From Phycisphaerae bacterium (GTDB taxonomy: Bacteria; Planctomycetota; Phycisphaerae; Sedimentisphaerales; Anaerobacaceae): 64,000 nucleotides of DNA. The position numbers were made by a program, and so were the translations under genes. Position 1 is the stretch's first letter. Each line of letters opens with the position of its first letter. The stretch is taken from the NCBI GenBank assembly GCA_028714855.1, contig JAQTLP010000001.1, forward strand, positions 62,001 through 126,000, given 5' to 3'. Under the pieces are notes generated by a model. It was not told where the DNA came from. It worked only from the letters and a program-made list of their open reading frames with translations, and made no database searches. Shown one piece after another: positions 33,859 through 43,797 of this stretch.

Positions 33859-35646
33859 TTATTTTGCCTCCGGCGGGGGATATCGCAGGCGGTATAAATT
33901 TATATACTGTCTTTGATTTCCTCTTAATTGTGCGATGAACTGATATGGCCCAATATCCTTTCCAGCAGCAAGCGGCGCGACATTTGTCATCTTCCAGTAT
34001 TTATAATAATGGTCTGTCGGTGTAAATCCTGTCCTCGAGTCCCATGCTACGTATGTGATATTTCTTTCGTAGCATTCGGCAGCAAAGTCAGTTGGGTTAT
34101 TTGCATCAAAGGTATTCGTATGAATAAAGCAATCCTTATACTGCGGAGCCATAATCTGCAGAATAGAAGGGGCTGTAGTTACGATTTTCTCGCCTTTTTT
34201 CGCGTTATCTTTATACCAGTCGAGGAGGTATTTAAATTCTATATCTCTTACCATGACAGCAACACCAAGCTGACTTGAGGTTATCATCAGTATCATTAGT
34301 GCCAGGATGGCAAAATTCGTGAGCCGCTTACTCTTATAAGCAAAATGTTCTGCAATAAGTACAATAAAAACCGCCAATATTGCGATATAAAGCAGAGAAA
34401 CGTTGGCTCTGCTCATCTCTAAAACCCTTGCCTTAGAAAGCTCGCTGAATAATATAAGGGCCCAGAGAAGAGCCGCAATTGACACGATAACCTGAGATAT
34501 AATTATCGCCCATTTCGGTGATTTGTCTTTAACCAGCTTCCAGAAGCTGCATAATCCGTAAACGCATATCAGCATAACAATTGCGACAATGGTCGCATAA
34601 TATCTCGGCATGGGATATGGGTATTTGGCATGAATCCAGAAATATGGCAAAAGGAATATCAGCAGAACCAGAATCTTCCACTGTCGCTTATACAGTCCAT
34701 ATACAGAGCCAAACAGAAAACTGACAAAAACAAGGATTTTATTTGAATTCAGAATGACCTTAGTGAGAGCGCTCGCCGTGTTCGGAATTGGCAGAAACAG
34801 AGGACAGAACCCAACCCTCCACAATATGTTGGCATTTTTGACAAAACCAGTTCTTTTTTCTACTCCTTCGACAAACTGAGATATGTACCCCTTGCTGAAT
34901 ATATTAAGGTAGTGGGTAGGCCCTGCGGATTGCCAGTTTAGCATTGTTCCCAGCATCCACAGGGCAAGAGGGGCAGATGCCAAAGCGGCATAAACAAAGG
35001 CAGTGAGGCGTTGTTTCTTATCTTTGCTGTCAATCATATCCATAACAAAGGCGCCGAGTATAAGAGCTGCGCCTTCGTATCGCACCATCGTTGTAAGCGA
35101 TGCGAGCAGATACGCCCATTTTGACCTTATGAATATAAGGTAGAACGTGGCCCATATAAAAAACAGCAGTGTAGTCTCAGCAATGGCCTCGGTCAGCAAC
35201 TGCAGCCCAAACGGGTTGATTATTGCTATGATTGCAAACCACACCGCCGTTCTGCCGATAATCTTTCGTCCTGCCAGCCACAATAACACGATGGTCCAGG
35301 TATGAGCTATTGAGTTGAGCAGCCAACCTCCGTGAAAATCGGGGTATTCCCCGCCGGTTATGTGTCCCAGTAATACCTGCAGTATTCCAACTAAAGGCAC
35401 CCGTTTGTAATCGGCGGGTAATTTAAAGGATAAAATCTCCCGACCCTGCGATGCAAAGCACTCGAAGTCAAAATGCGGCACAACCTGGTGACCCCAGTAG
35501 ATGACGGCGTGATAAATGCCTAACGCCAGCAGCAGGAAGAACAAAAAAATATCAACATATTTCTCCTTATTATCAACCTGTTGCAACAATTTGGAAGAAG
35601 AAATTATTTTTGACGACTTTGTATTTTTCTGGCCCTTTTCTGCCAT
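33859..35646 (-). CDS. Polytopic membrane glycosyltransferase (GT39/ArnT-like)
   Basis: About 595 residues from the ATG at 35646 (MAEKGQKNTKSSK). I judge the 42 residues between an upstream frame opening (35772) and this ATG to be untranslated, because they lack export or membrane character. A first TM (FLFFLLLALGIYHAVIYW) is followed by an acidic loop (QVVPHFDFECFASQGREI) and about ten more TMs, then a soluble C-terminal domain. This layout matches undecaprenyl/dolichyl-phosphate-sugar transferases, which glycosylate proteins or lipids from the outer face of the membrane. No partner gene in the window fixes the acceptor. Confidence 0.7.
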   Translation of the reverse strand: MAEKGQKNTKSSKIISSSKLLQQVDNKEKYVDIFLFFLLLALGIYHAVIYWGHQVVPHFDFECFASQGREILSFKLPADYKRVPLVGILQVLLGHITGGEYPDFHGGWLLNSIAHTWTIVLLWLAGRKIIGRTAVWFAIIAIINPFGLQLLTEAIAETTLLFFIWATFYLIFIRSKWAYLLASLTTMVRYEGAALILGAFVMDMIDSKDKKQRLTAFVYAALASAPLALWMLGTMLNWQSAGPTHYLNIFSKGYISQFVEGVEKRTGFVKNANILWRVGFCPLFLPIPNTASALTKVILNSNKILVFVSFLFGSVYGLYKRQWKILVLLIFLLPYFWIHAKYPYPMPRYYATIVAIVMLICVYGLCSFWKLVKDKSPKWAIIISQVIVSIAALLWALILFSELSKARVLEMSRANVSLLYIAILAVFIVLIAEHFAYKSKRLTNFAILALMILMITSSQLGVAVMVRDIEFKYLLDWYKDNAKKGEKIVTTAPSILQIMAPQYKDCFIHTNTFDANNPTDFAAECYERNITYVAWDSRTGFTPTDHYYKYWKMTNVAPLAAGKDIGPYQFIAQLRGNQRQYINLYRLRYPPPEAK

Positions 35647-36182
35647 AGTTTTTGTCCAGGCATTCGCTTGATTTTCTCTTCCAATTAATTTCTCGCTGCA
35701 CCATTTTAGCGATTGCCTGTTTAAGTGCAACTGGCCAGTTTGGTAAAGTTGGCAGAATACATCTTCAATCAAAATGGCGTAAGCCAGGCCTAAGGCAGCG
35801 CAATCAAAACCGTTGGTACCTAAACACCAAAATCCATTTTTCCCCGAATTTTTTTACTCCTTTTCCTGCATCGAGTTACGAGAACCGAGCGACAAGCAAC
35901 GAGCTCATTTTTCGCATCAATCGCGCAAGTCCGCCCTATTATAGAAAGGAGGTGCTACGTTATGAAAAACCAAAAACTTTACTTTGTCCCTTTGTGCCTT
36001 TGTGGCTCAAATTCAATCAATCAAAATGAACAAATTATGCAAAACGACCCCAATTTCCGAAATGCCAAAAATTGCTATAACATCAGTAATGACAATAACT
36101 ACGAACTATGAACAACGAACTGTGAACTATCAAAAACGAACCCAATCAAACCCAATTTTACCCGTCACTCCGTCTGGCGGAT
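35647..36182. other. Gene-poor interval with decayed simple repeats
   Basis: About 535 bases without a convincing gene. Near 35872-35906 an 8-9-base motif recurs (CGAG-TTACGAG-AACCGAG...CAACGAG), and near 36101-36141 another (ACGAACTATGAAC-AACGAACTGTGAAC). CTTTGTG occurs twice at 35990-36005. Short open frames here have no start signals or recognisable content. Confidence 0.55.
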
Positions 36183-37067
36183 TTACTTCAACTTGACCTT
36201 GATTCCTTTTTTGCGGTACTCAGCCACCATCTCTCTTAAGTCCTTCAGCAGGACTTCCAGCTCATCGCTGTTTTCAAGCAGCTTTTCGTACAGCCGCGCG
36301 TCATTTATTAACTTGCCGGTGGTGCCCTGTCCGCTGTTTATCTTCTCTAAAATCAAGCGTAACTCCGCTGATGTTTTATTTATCTCCTCACTTGTGCCTA
36401 CTCCGGAAGCAAGGAGCTTTTTAAGGTCCTCCGTTGCAACTGACAGATTGGCCAGGGTCGTCTTGATATTTTCTTTGTTTGCCTTGTCGCCGACAATTTC
36501 GTTGGCGTTATTTATAAAAACGGTCAGGCTATTAGCCAGCTCGTCCAGCTTTTTCTGGCTCTCTTCCGGGAAAAATTCGCTGGTCATACCTGTCGAGCCC
36601 TGCAACAGCATTTTATCGACCAGATATGCTGTTTCCGGCCGGTTCGGGTCACGCTGCACCAAAGGCAAAGTAGGGTCAACCGCAAGCTCAATGTAGCTGC
36701 TGCCCAACCCGCGCGTCATCAATTTCACTTTAATGTTGGATGGAATATTGGCGTATTTTTTATTAATACTAAGAACAACTACCGTTTGATGATACTTCAG
36801 GCCGGTATTCAAATCTTCGCGTATCTGTGGAGGCATAACTTTTGTCACGCTGCCGATTGGATAGCCGCAAAAGCGGACGGGGGTATCTTTCACTACTCCC
36901 GGCGCTGTCGGGAACTGAACAAACACCTGAAACGAACTGAGTTTGCTGACAACTGTGGGAAAATCGTTAAACATGAATATAAGCCATACAATTGCGCAAA
37001 TAGCCACTACCACAAAAATGCCCACGACAATATTGCGCCTTCTTTGTGCGGTTTCATAATCACTCAC
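36183..37067 (-). CDS. mlaD: MlaD/MCE-family lipid-transport protein
   Basis: 294 residues: one N-terminal TM (IVVGIFVVVAICAIVWLIF), a single MCE domain (from about 40 to 130, with FPTAPGVVKDTPVRFCGYPIG), then a helical tail with heptad-like repeats. MlaD is the substrate-binding component of an ABC-type phospholipid transporter in the envelope. The usual MlaE permease and MlaF ATPase are not adjacent, so they lie elsewhere or the protein acts with another system. The GTG start overlaps the stop of the small MerR protein (GTGA). Confidence 0.88.
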   Translation of the reverse strand: MSDYETAQRRRNIVVGIFVVVAICAIVWLIFMFNDFPTVVSKLSSFQVFVQFPTAPGVVKDTPVRFCGYPIGSVTKVMPPQIREDLNTGLKYHQTVVVLSINKKYANIPSNIKVKLMTRGLGSSYIELAVDPTLPLVQRDPNRPETAYLVDKMLLQGSTGMTSEFFPEESQKKLDELANSLTVFINNANEIVGDKANKENIKTTLANLSVATEDLKKLLASGVGTSEEINKTSAELRLILEKINSGQGTTGKLINDARLYEKLLENSDELEVLLKDLREMVAEYRKKGIKVKLK

Positions 37068-37324
37068 TTTTTACTCCCTTTCAAATCGGTCCGGCCTTCC
37101 AGAAACAATTCTCTTATGGCACGCAGAGGATAGCCGCTATCGTTGAGTTTTTTTATCAGCTTAATGCGCTCTATTGCTTTTTCGTCAAACAGCCGTCTGC
37201 CGGTCGGCGTAATCTCTGTGGGCTCAAGCAAAGCTACCATCAGGTAATATTGCAAAGATTGCCGGGAAATACCAGCTTTTTTTGCGGCAGCGCCTACTGA
37301 CGTTAATTTGCTTTTCTCGCTCAA
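37064..37324 (-). CDS. Stand-alone MerR-type DNA-binding protein
   Basis: 86 residues consisting only of a MerR winged-helix domain (VGAAAKKAGISRQSLQYYL, then a TPTGRRLFDEKAIERI wing) with no sensor domain, so it may work as a simple DNA-binding protein or excisionase-like factor. It is translationally coupled to mlaD, which suggests it controls that gene or shares its regulation. TTG start with an AGGA ribosome site. Confidence 0.75.
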   Translation of the reverse strand: MSEKSKLTSVGAAAKKAGISRQSLQYYLMVALLEPTEITPTGRRLFDEKAIERIKLIKKLNDSGYPLRAIRELFLEGRTDLKGSKK

Positions 37325-37378
37325 AGATTGTCCTCATATATGCTTTTAGCGCTTCTGCCCCGGTGTGAAAATCGCAAA

Positions 37379-37807
37379 TTATCCGATTTTCACAACTGCG
37401 GCGGCTGCCAGAGCAAGAAACGAAGCTTTTATCTGCTCGAATTTCAACTGCTTCAAAGTCTCCTTTGAGTTTATCGATTTACCTAATTTTTTCGACAATT
37501 GCGGAGAAATCATTAACAAATAATCAAAACCCTGCGGTATACAATCCTGACTTTGCCGAAAAGCCTCACGCAGCAGCCGTTTCAGCCGGTTGCGCTCGAT
37601 GGCACCGCCGCAGGATTTGCCGACAGAAACACCAAGTCGCGGATAACCACAATCATTTTCTGCAGCATACAGTACAAGCAATCCATTGGCGACCCGAACC
37701 TTGCGGGCCAATACAGCTTCAAATTGCTTATTACTGGCAAGTCTCTGTTTCTTCGAGAAGAAAAACCGCTTCAAGATTTCACCATAAATCGCCAACTGCT
37801 TAATCAC
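37379..37807 (-). CDS. rnpA: Ribonuclease P protein component
   Basis: The 142-residue protein has the RnpA signature RNRLKRLLREAFR, preceded by the basic FSKKQRLASNKQFEAVL start. It binds RNase P RNA and helps cut tRNA 5' leaders. The start is uncertain: GTG at 37807 opens the longest frame, and the TTG at 37774 (LKRFFFSKKQRL) has GGTGA four bases upstream and a more usual length. rpmH, which normally sits just upstream, is missing in the 140 bases before it. Confidence 0.9.
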   Translation of the reverse strand: MIKQLAIYGEILKRFFFSKKQRLASNKQFEAVLARKVRVANGLLVLYAAENDCGYPRLGVSVGKSCGGAIERNRLKRLLREAFRQSQDCIPQGFDYLLMISPQLSKKLGKSINSKETLKQLKFEQIKASFLALAAAAVVKIG

Positions 37808-37946
37808 TCATTAAGTATATTATCGGCTTTTTGCTTCTCTGGCAATAATCCTGCATATGGTGGGTAATCAACCGGATAATTACCCGAAAATAGTGAATTT
37901 CCCCCATATTTAGATAAGGATAGCCGCCTGGCTGGTCGGCTTCCCG

Positions 37947-39506
37947 TTATTTAGAAATGGCCTCTGCGCCGAGCTGCTGATGCATCGCACGAGATTCCGG
38001 AATGTCCGCACCTTCTTTGTTTTGCAGCGATATGGCAACAGGTATATGTTCTATCCCATCGTACTTCATCTCCTCAACGACCTCGAGACTCCGCTGCTCT
38101 CTGGTGGGCATATAGGGAGAGAGCACTGCTAAGCCGCCCCAGGCAATAAGGCATGAAAATACTGCTACTACAACTCCCGCCTTCAGCCACTCAAAAAAGT
38201 GAACATGAGTGCGATATCGCTTCTCCACCATCCCCAACACCACTATGTTTGCCGTTGACCCAATCATCGTAGCATTACCACCCAGGCAGGCCCCCTGAAG
38301 CAATGCCCATATTAGAGGTGTGTACCCAAGCTTATTCACAATTGGAATAAACGCCGCTACAAAGACGACATTGTCTACGAAGGCCGAGCCAAGTGCGGAT
38401 ACTCCGATTATTACCGGCGTCAAAATCGAGGGTCTGTTGCCAAAGGCTGCCTGAAAATGACCGGCCATTACCTCCGTTACCCCCGTGTGCTCAAGGGCGC
38501 CGGCAACCGCAAACAACATCATAAAGAAAATAAGTGTCCACCACTCCACATCAGCTTCAATATAATGGCGTGCCCGCTCGTGCCGCCAAATCATGAGAAG
38601 CCCCGCAATCAATATCGGTGCCACAATCAGAATAGTATTCGGGGCCAGCCCAAGATAGCTTTCAAGATGGCGGTGCAAAGCGATAAAGCCGACCATTCCC
38701 AGAAGAATGCCTAGACCTCGCTTATACGGCACCTGAACAAGCGGCCCGAGCCCCAGCCCCATTTTACGCCGGACCTCCAGCTGCTCGGAAAGATGCCGGA
38801 TGTCACGACGGAACCACCACAATAATAGGCATATCGACGCTGAAAGCGTAACCAGCATAATAGGAAATGACCACTTTATAAAATCCGGAAAACCCAAAGG
38901 CGGAACCGCGTTTTGACCAATGAGAATCCCGACAGGATTGCCAAGCATCGTGCCTGTTGAGCCAATGTTAGTCGCCATCACTGCGATGATTATGAAAGGC
39001 GTGGAACGCACTTTCACAGTATCACAGACCTGGAAAATCAATGTGGCAATAAATATAATAGACGTTACCTCGTCCACAACACAGCTCATTAGCGCCGCCA
39101 AAACAGTGATAATGACAACAAACATTGGGCCGGTCATATGGCGGGTTTTGATGACGCCCTGGATAATCCAGGTAAATAGGCCCAGTTCTTTCAGCACACC
39201 AACGACTACCATCATCCCGACCAGAAACAAAATCACGTCCAGCTGGCAACTCTTAATAAACGTCGGCAAGTCCAGCGTCCCGGCACCCATCAGGACGCTA
39301 ATACCGACAAAAGCAATGGCCAGTCGGAACTTCCAGAACAAAAGAGTCGCCATAACAATCATAATAAAAACCGAGGAGGCAAAAATCTGCTGCCGGTCCA
39401 GGTGGATAAACATGGTCAGCAAGCTGACTCCGGCGGTAACAGCCAACAGCAAAAATACCCGGCCAATAAGATGAAGTGTATCTTTTTTCCGGTTTAGACC
39501 AGCCAT
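37947..39506 (-). CDS. ArsB/NhaD-family membrane transporter
   Basis: 519 residues with about twelve TM segments of the ion-transporter superfamily. Signature loops include VVDEVTSIIFIATLI, GTMLGNPVGILIGQNA, SAFVDNVVFVAAF and GGNATMIGSTANIVV; the repeated GN/GS hairpins are characteristic of NhaD, ArsB and DASS-type transporters. Which ion or anion it moves (Na+/H+, arsenite, sulfate or dicarboxylate) cannot be told by eye. It begins four bases after the EIIA-CBS stop, so the two are cotranscribed. A clear AGGATAGG ribosome site precedes the ATG. Confidence 0.85.
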   Translation of the reverse strand: MAGLNRKKDTLHLIGRVFLLLAVTAGVSLLTMFIHLDRQQIFASSVFIMIVMATLLFWKFRLAIAFVGISVLMGAGTLDLPTFIKSCQLDVILFLVGMMVVVGVLKELGLFTWIIQGVIKTRHMTGPMFVVIITVLAALMSCVVDEVTSIIFIATLIFQVCDTVKVRSTPFIIIAVMATNIGSTGTMLGNPVGILIGQNAVPPLGFPDFIKWSFPIMLVTLSASICLLLWWFRRDIRHLSEQLEVRRKMGLGLGPLVQVPYKRGLGILLGMVGFIALHRHLESYLGLAPNTILIVAPILIAGLLMIWRHERARHYIEADVEWWTLIFFMMLFAVAGALEHTGVTEVMAGHFQAAFGNRPSILTPVIIGVSALGSAFVDNVVFVAAFIPIVNKLGYTPLIWALLQGACLGGNATMIGSTANIVVLGMVEKRYRTHVHFFEWLKAGVVVAVFSCLIAWGGLAVLSPYMPTREQRSLEVVEEMKYDGIEHIPVAISLQNKEGADIPESRAMHQQLGAEAISK

Positions 39507-39509
39507 ATC

Positions 39510-40436
39510 CTATCCTCGAAGAACCCTGCCCAAAAACTCCCCCAATGAAACCACGCCGATAAGTTTCTCGCCCCGCATTACATAAGCTTGGTTAACCCTC
39601 CGACTGGTTATTTCCTTGGCTACTTGAATCGCTGGCGCATCGGCGTCCACAGTCGCATATTCATTTGTCATAATTTCAGCCAGCCACGTTTTGCTTTCGT
39701 TATGCAGGATTTCCGCAAATGACTCAAAATTCAGTATGGGTGTGAGGTCTTCCATCCACAGAACATAGTCCGGCAGGCAAACACGCAGCAGTTCGTATGT
39801 CGTTACAACACCAACGAGGTTGTTATCCTTATCAACAACCGGCAAATCTTGCAGCCCATGCCGCACAAACAACGTTATGGCTTTCTCAAGCGTATCGTAC
39901 TCATGCAATTTTACTCTCACCGGCTTCATAATGTCACAGGCACGAACATAACCGGGGAGTGTAACACCGCCGCGGTCGAAAAACTCCCAAACCTTTTCGG
40001 GCGTCGGCAGCTCCGCTACTATATCCGCTGTTGCCGGGTCCTGACATATCTTTGCCACAGAACTTACCGCCAGCAGATGCACCGCGGGCGATGCCTTCGG
40101 CGAAATGATCAGTACGATGAGCTTTACGGCCTTGTTAACGCCCTTGGCGTAAACTACACCTTTTTTGGAGGTAGCGATACCGACGATAATTTTGTCTATC
40201 TCCGGCAGACGGGCGTGCGGCATAGCAATCCCTGGCCCGACAATCATCGGTATCTCATTCTCGCGCTCTTGAATTGCCTTGTACACCTCTTGAATATTTT
40301 CAATCTTTCGCTTGCGTGTCAGAACATTCAGCAATTTCTGCAATATCGCGTCCCGGTCCGTAAGCTCGGTCTGGCATATAACTTCGGCAGGCCCAAAAAG
40401 TGATGAGAATTGAATGGTGTTACTGCCTCTCGGCAT
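39510..40436 (-). CDS. PTS EIIA-type domain fused to CBS domains
   Basis: 309 residues from the ATG at 40436 (MPRGSNTIQF, with AAGGGA upstream). An EIIA-type domain (about residues 10-150) carries the phosphorylatable His in GIAMPHARLPE and is followed by a CBS pair (ACDIMKPVRVKLHEYDTL and EIMTNEYATVDADAP). CBS pairs sense adenosine nucleotides. With no PTS permease nearby, a regulatory role on the adjacent transporter is likely. The gene has its own promoter and a structured leader. Confidence 0.88.
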   Translation of the reverse strand: MPRGSNTIQFSSLFGPAEVICQTELTDRDAILQKLLNVLTRKRKIENIQEVYKAIQERENEIPMIVGPGIAMPHARLPEIDKIIVGIATSKKGVVYAKGVNKAVKLIVLIISPKASPAVHLLAVSSVAKICQDPATADIVAELPTPEKVWEFFDRGGVTLPGYVRACDIMKPVRVKLHEYDTLEKAITLFVRHGLQDLPVVDKDNNLVGVVTTYELLRVCLPDYVLWMEDLTPILNFESFAEILHNESKTWLAEIMTNEYATVDADAPAIQVAKEITSRRVNQAYVMRGEKLIGVVSLGEFLGRVLRG

Positions 40437-40566
40437 AAATTTGTCCCTTACATATATTCCGGTGAAACGCCGATATAACAATAAAAAAACCGCTCAACAA
40501 AACTCCTGTTCTCAGGAAACGGCAGGCTCACGCCTGTCAATCAGTTGCATTCAGATAAAAAAAAAG
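40437..40566 (-). ncRNA. Structured 5' leader, candidate riboswitch or attenuator
   Basis: Transcribed leftward from the promoter at 40567-40595. The core (40495-40547) can fold as a three-way junction: CAAC/GTTG closing, CAGGC-GTGA-GCCTG (a GNRA-type loop) and TCCTG-AGAA-CAGGA. An alternative long fold ends in CGG followed by seven U (40483-40489), like a terminator. It precedes EIIA-CBS and the ArsB/NhaD-type transporter. I cannot assign it to a known riboswitch class. Confidence 0.5.
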
Positions 40567-40595
40567 ATTGTATCATAGAACACACTCGCAGTCAA
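40567..40595 (-). promoter_or_regulatory. Promoter of the EIIA-CBS/transporter operon
   Basis: Minus strand TTGACT (40590-40595), 17 bases, TACAAT (40567-40572). It sits about 130 bases upstream of the start codon at 40436 and implies a long, structured 5' untranslated region. Confidence 0.65.
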
Positions 40596-40690
40596 GAAAA
40601 ACACCTCGATGCTATTACCCTTTTGCCGAACATGTCTATAGTGTAGAGTCAAAAAGTATCATTTCCGCCGCTTATGCCGCAAGATTAGCT

Positions 40691-40718
40691 TTGATTTAGG
40701 GCACAAACAATATATACT
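40691..40718 (+). promoter_or_regulatory. Promoter of the TlpA-like lipoprotein gene
   Basis: TTGATT (40691-40696) and TATACT (40713-40718), 16 bases apart, lie 38 bases upstream of the ATG at 40756. Confidence 0.5.
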
Positions 40719-40755
40719 ATTTGGATTAAATCCCAGTTTCCAGGATAACGGCAAA

Positions 40756-41532
40756 ATGTCAAAAAAGAACAATCAGTTAAGTTCCCGGCTTGTATTTGTT
40801 ATTTCCATAATAATATTAGCCGTAACGCCGGCTTTGCCGGGATGCAAAAAACAACCTGCCTCTGAAGAAGCGGTCAAGCAAACCCAAACAGAAGATAATA
40901 ACAAACCCTCGTCATCTGCACCAACGGTCGAAAGCCTCTCTTCGCCCGCCGTAGCGGAATCGAAGGCCAGCCCCAATAATGTCATAGCTCTGCCGCAGGC
41001 AAAGCCCAAAACTGATATTATTGAAGGCCCGAATACCGCTCCAAAAACAAATCTAAGAGATGTCATCATGGCGGCAAGGACGTGGGGAGCCGTTTACACC
41101 CATTCGTTTGGCCAAAAGGCGCCTGACTTCACCTTGACCGACATCAACGGTAAACAACATAAATTAAGCGATTACCGCGGCAAAGACGTTTTAATTAACG
41201 TCTGGGCGACCTGGTGCCCCCCCTGCAGAATAGAATTACCGCATCTAATCGCCTTGCGAAACCAGGTCAGCGAGGACAAACTCGCTATACTGGCTATCTC
41301 TTATAAAACCGCATATCCCCCGGAAACGGCCGAAAAGGTCAAAAGCTTCGCGGAACAAAATAAAATTAACTATACCGTCTTTTCCGCTGATGCTGCCGCA
41401 ATGCCGCCTCTTTTCACTCGCATGACCAGTATTCCCTGCAGTTTCTTTATTGACCCCGAAGGCAAAATAAAGCTGATTACCGAAGGCCTGTTATCGTTGG
41501 GCGAAATCAAAGCCATATTGCAGGCTGAATAG
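40756..41532 (+). CDS. TlpA-like thioredoxin-fold lipoprotein
   Basis: 258 residues with a lipoprotein signal (ISIIILAVTPALPGCKK, lipobox LPGC), a Ser/Pro/Glu-rich linker to about residue 105, then an AhpC/TSA-thioredoxin domain with active site WATWCPPCRIELPH. It probably reduces periplasmic disulfides, for example in cytochrome c maturation or envelope repair. It has its own promoter and is followed by rpmA on the same strand. The CPPC motif fits a reductase. Its physiological partner is unknown. Confidence 0.88.
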   Translation: MSKKNNQLSSRLVFVISIIILAVTPALPGCKKQPASEEAVKQTQTEDNNKPSSSAPTVESLSSPAVAESKASPNNVIALPQAKPKTDIIEGPNTAPKTNLRDVIMAARTWGAVYTHSFGQKAPDFTLTDINGKQHKLSDYRGKDVLINVWATWCPPCRIELPHLIALRNQVSEDKLAILAISYKTAYPPETAEKVKSFAEQNKINYTVFSADAAAMPPLFTRMTSIPCSFFIDPEGKIKLITEGLLSLGEIKAILQAE

Positions 41533-41577
41533 CCGTAAAACGGCCGGGCCTGCTTTTAAAAAACCTCAAAATTTTTC

Positions 41578-41606
41578 TGGACAATGCCGAATAACGTGGT
41601 TAGAAT
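41578..41606 (+). promoter_or_regulatory. Promoter of rpmA
   Basis: TGGACA (41578-41583) and TAGAAT (41601-41606) are 17 bases apart, about 48 bases upstream of the ATG at 41654. rpmA thus seems to have its own promoter instead of being read through from rplU, which is absent. Confidence 0.55.
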
Positions 41607-41653
41607 AGTAGTTTCTGTAAGTTAAATTCCTTATTAATTAAAGGCGGTAACCT

Positions 41654-41887
41654 ATGGCACATAAAAAAGGACAAGGCTCTACAAGAAACGGCAGAGACAG
41701 CAACGCCCAGTACAGGGGTCTAAAGCTGTCCGGCGGTCAGGTTGCAAAGGCAGGCTCAATCATCGTCAGGCAATGCGGGACGAAATTTTCCCCCGGCCTG
41801 AATGTACAGATGGGCAAGGACTACACATTGTTTGCTACAACGGCCGGACACGTGCGTTTCCAGGGCCGAAAAGTCCACGTCGACTGA
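41654..41887 (+). CDS. rpmA: 50S ribosomal protein L27
   Basis: 77 residues beginning [20 protein letters not shown], the highly conserved L27 N-terminus that reaches the peptidyl-transferase centre, and ending with the typical GRKVHVD. It usually follows rplU and precedes obg; here obg follows but rplU is not next to it. A clear GGCGGT is upstream of the ATG. Confidence 0.97.
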   Translation: MAHKKGQGSTRNGRDSNAQYRGLKLSGGQVAKAGSIIVRQCGTKFSPGLNVQMGKDYTLFATTAGHVRFQGRKVHVD

Positions 41888-41906
41888 CGGGAAAAAAATG
41901 GCTGAT

Positions 41907-41942
41907 AAAAAAAAGGATGGTGTAATTACCATCCTTTTTTTG
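41907..41942 (+). terminator. Intrinsic terminator between rpmA and obg
   Basis: AAAAGGATGGT and ACCATCCTTTT pair around GTAATT, followed by TTT; outer A/T pairs extend the stem. It stops 18 bases before the obg start codon, so it either ends the rpmA transcript or acts as an attenuator for obg. Confidence 0.75.
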
Positions 41943-41956
41943 TTATCAGGATATGA

Positions 41957-42964
<1,008 letters not shown>

Positions 42965-42970
42965 TTATTT

Positions 42971-43756
42971 ATGAACTTAATCGCAATAGATATCGGCAAT
43001 ACGAATATCACAATCGGCCTTTACCTCAAGGACGAAGAGCAGTTTATTAAGTCTGTCCCGGGCAAATCACGCAAAGAGTTAACAGACACTCTTACCTCGG
43101 CCTGGGGAAAAATCCCAATAGTCAAAAGCTCCAAAGAAAAAAAACGTAATGGTGTAATCGTTGTCAGCAGTGTAAACCCCGCGCAGACAAAGCTCATCGG
43201 CCAAATAGTCGAAGATAATCTCGGCGAAAAAATACTCGTCATAGGCAAAGACATTCCTTTGCCGATGTCCCTTTGGGTAGATGAGCCGGACAAAGTCGGC
43301 ACCGACAGGATTGTGGCCGCCGCCGCCGCTTACGCCGTCGTCGGGGACGCGGTAGCCGTCGCCGACTTCGGAACCGCCGTTACCATCGACCTTGTTGATG
43401 ATAAAGGTATTTTCCTAGGCGGCGTTATCCTTCCGGGTTTTGAAATCAGCGCAAAGGCCTTGAATGAAAACACCGCTCAGCTGCCGAAAGTAAACGTCAT
43501 CCGGCCGAAAGAGCCCTTCGGCAAAAACACAACCGAGGCCATAAACTGCGGATTATATTACTCCGCCGTCGCAACCCTGCAGGAAGTAACCAGGCGTTAC
43601 GCCGAAAAAGTCGGGAAATGGCCGCACACCGTAATTACTGGCTCCGCCGCCGGAACAATAAAGGACGACTGCGAGTTTGTCGATTCATGGGTGCCAAACC
43701 TCGCCGTCAAAGGCATCGTCCTGGCATACCGAAAATACTTAAAAGAAAAAGGGTAA
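42971..43756 (+). CDS. coaX: Type III pantothenate kinase
   Basis: 261 residues with the ASKHA-fold motifs of CoaX: DIGNTNITIGL at the N-terminus for ATP, GTDRIVAAAAAY and DFGTAVTIDLVD for pantothenate and Mg. It makes 4'-phosphopantothenate, the first step to CoA. It begins six bases after the obg stop, so the two are cotranscribed. There is no strong ribosome site, so translation may rely on coupling with obg. Confidence 0.95.
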   Translation: MNLIAIDIGNTNITIGLYLKDEEQFIKSVPGKSRKELTDTLTSAWGKIPIVKSSKEKKRNGVIVVSSVNPAQTKLIGQIVEDNLGEKILVIGKDIPLPMSLWVDEPDKVGTDRIVAAAAAYAVVGDAVAVADFGTAVTIDLVDDKGIFLGGVILPGFEISAKALNENTAQLPKVNVIRPKEPFGKNTTEAINCGLYYSAVATLQEVTRRYAEKVGKWPHTVITGSAAGTIKDDCEFVDSWVPNLAVKGIVLAYRKYLKEKG

Positions 43757-43797
43757 GCCGCCCGACTTATGTACCATTTTAGTAAACAGAGATAACC

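Noticed and set aside
35652-36196. Plus-strand frames in the gap before the GT39-like gene
   Set aside because: No ribosome sites, no family features, and composition follows the low-complexity repeats of the gap.
40437-40755. Direct assignment of the leader as a Na+ or Li+ riboswitch
   Set aside because: The transporter context invites it, but I could not match any remembered class consensus.
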